From a virus, in the IMG/VR virus record IMGVR_UViG_3300009788_000255, positions 1 to 28,573 of that record: a stretch of DNA of 28,573 nt; one strand, given 5' to 3'. Under the pieces are notes generated by a model that was not told the origin of the DNA, searched no databases, and worked only from the letters and a program-made list of their open reading frames with translations. This document shows positions 27,924 through 28,573 of the stretch, piece after piece; the first letter of the stretch is position 1, and every line of letters starts with the position of its first letter. Both the position numbers and the translations under genes were made by a program.

Positions 27924-28498
27924 AGAAGATGACAACACTATTCAAGAAAGACCCTAACGATCTAGGTAGAGTTATTAATGAAGTTGACCCATTAAATGAG
28001 TGGGCATTAACAAAGGGAGTAGTAACGATTAAGCGGGATGGTACAGCATGTGCAGTGATAGATGGTTTATTATACAAACGATTTGATTTAAAGAAAGGAA
28101 GAACATTACCATTGCTTGCAATACCATGCCAAGAGCCTGATTTAATCACCGGCCATCACCCTCATTGGGTGCCTTGTATTAGAGACAACCCAGCAGATAA
28201 GTATCATTGGGAGGCTTGGGACAGGTTTATGAATGCAGAAGGTAATAGAAGGTTTCAGGATGGCACGTATGAGTTGTGTGGTCCTAAGGTAAATGGTAAC
28301 CATGAACAGTTAAACATACATGTACTGATTAAACATGGTAATGGAGAAGTAATCTTTGGTGATGTAACATATGAGTCAATACAAAAGTATTTATTAAGAG
28401 AAGATATTGAGGGCTACGTGTTTCATCATCCTGATGGTAGGATGTGTAAGATAAGAAAGAAAGACTTTGGTATGAAACGAGGGGATATAAAAGTTTAA
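27920..28498 (+). CDS. RNA/DNA ligase-fold nucleotidyltransferase
   Basis: This 192-residue protein has the ligase motifs in order. Motif I is K38-RDG-T42 in TIKRDGTAC, with K38 the likely adenylated lysine. A Y-K-RFD strand follows at 52-56. The motif III-like GTYELCGPKVNGN lies at 115-127, motif IV EGYVFHHPDG at 164-173 and motif V CKIRKKDFG at 176-184. This fits a compact RNA ligase-like family (I recall DUF5565), which seals RNA or related ends using ATP. There is no obvious C-terminal binding domain. No kinase-phosphatase partner lies in the window. Specificity is not decided by the sequence. Confidence 0.75.
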   Translation: MKKMTTLFKKDPNDLGRVINEVDPLNEWALTKGVVTIKRDGTACAVIDGLLYKRFDLKKGRTLPLLAIPCQEPDLITGHHPHWVPCIRDNPADKYHWEAWDRFMNAEGNRRFQDGTYELCGPKVNGNHEQLNIHVLIKHGNGEVIFGDVTYESIQKYLLREDIEGYVFHHPDGRMCKIRKKDFGMKRGDIKV

Positions 28499-28573
28499 GG
28501 AAGATATAACTATATGATATTCAATACAATAGGTAGGGGGTATATAAAGTCTACAGCCCAATGAAAACGTAAA
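28499..28573 (+). other. window end without a clear gene
   Basis: Only very short frames occur here (one of 16 codons from 28515). I see no promoter box, hairpin or terminator. Confidence 0.4.

Noticed and set aside
1-28573. CRISPR array, insertion sequence, integrase or attachment site
   Set aside because: No regularly spaced repeats, transposase, recombinase or att-like core was seen on either strand.

Overview
This window is a 28.6 kb stretch of a tailed (siphovirus-type) bacteriophage genome whose host is probably a member of the Bacteroidota, most likely a flavobacterium. The reasons are an AT-rich composition, every convincing gene on the + strand in tight ATGA-overlapping order, six copies of the Bacteroidota -7 promoter box TATATTTG (form TAnnTTTG) in gaps between genes, starts without strong Shine-Dalgarno sequences, and many small proteins that resemble those recurring in Bacteroidota phages. 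No integrase, lysogeny repressor or tRNA was seen. Terminase and portal genes must lie upstream, because the window opens inside the major capsid gene.

Layout. (1) 1-12.2 kb, virion genes: end of the HK97-type major capsid protein, terminator, head-tail connector, head closure, gp10-like neck protein, two small lysine-rich proteins, tail tube protein, terminator, tail assembly chaperone pair G/GT joined by a -1 frameshift at A_AAA_AAG, tape measure (822 aa), a 1349-aa tail tip/fibre protein, a second tail protein, an HNH nuclease and a tail-completion-like protein. (2) 12.2-15.0 kb, probable lysis genes: two membrane proteins (one holin-like), terminator, two promoters, small proteins, a probable endolysin and a spanin-like protein with a membrane helix at each end. 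(3) 15.04-15.13 kb, terminators followed by a canonical TTG-N19-TATATTTG promoter. (4) 15.1-22.5 kb, recombination and replication genes: an Erf annealing protein, DNA-binding-like proteins, a PD-(D/E)XK-like nuclease, a replication-initiator-like protein, a RecA/DnaB-type ATPase and an MmcB-like protein. (5) A second, nearly identical promoter at 22.53 kb drives 22.6-28.5 kb: a NinB-like protein, a DnaA-domain-IV-like protein, an HNH-like zinc protein, a NUMOD4 remnant, a run of micro-ORFs and an RNA/DNA ligase-fold nucleotidyltransferase.

The most unusual element is at 18523-18656, between an early hypothetical gene and the nuclease/replication genes. A promoter box is followed by about 120 nt in which two pairs of complementary arms interleave (S1a-S2a-S1b-S2b), the topology of an H-type pseudoknot. 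The predicted transcription start falls at the first arm. It could be a structured mRNA leader or a small phage RNA. Other points worth checking are an 18-residue C-terminal tail shared by the tape measure and a 68-aa protein despite diverged codons, near-leaderless promoters, and a likely +1 frameshift near 27.66 kb.

All identifications come from reading the sequence and recalling family features; no database search was made.
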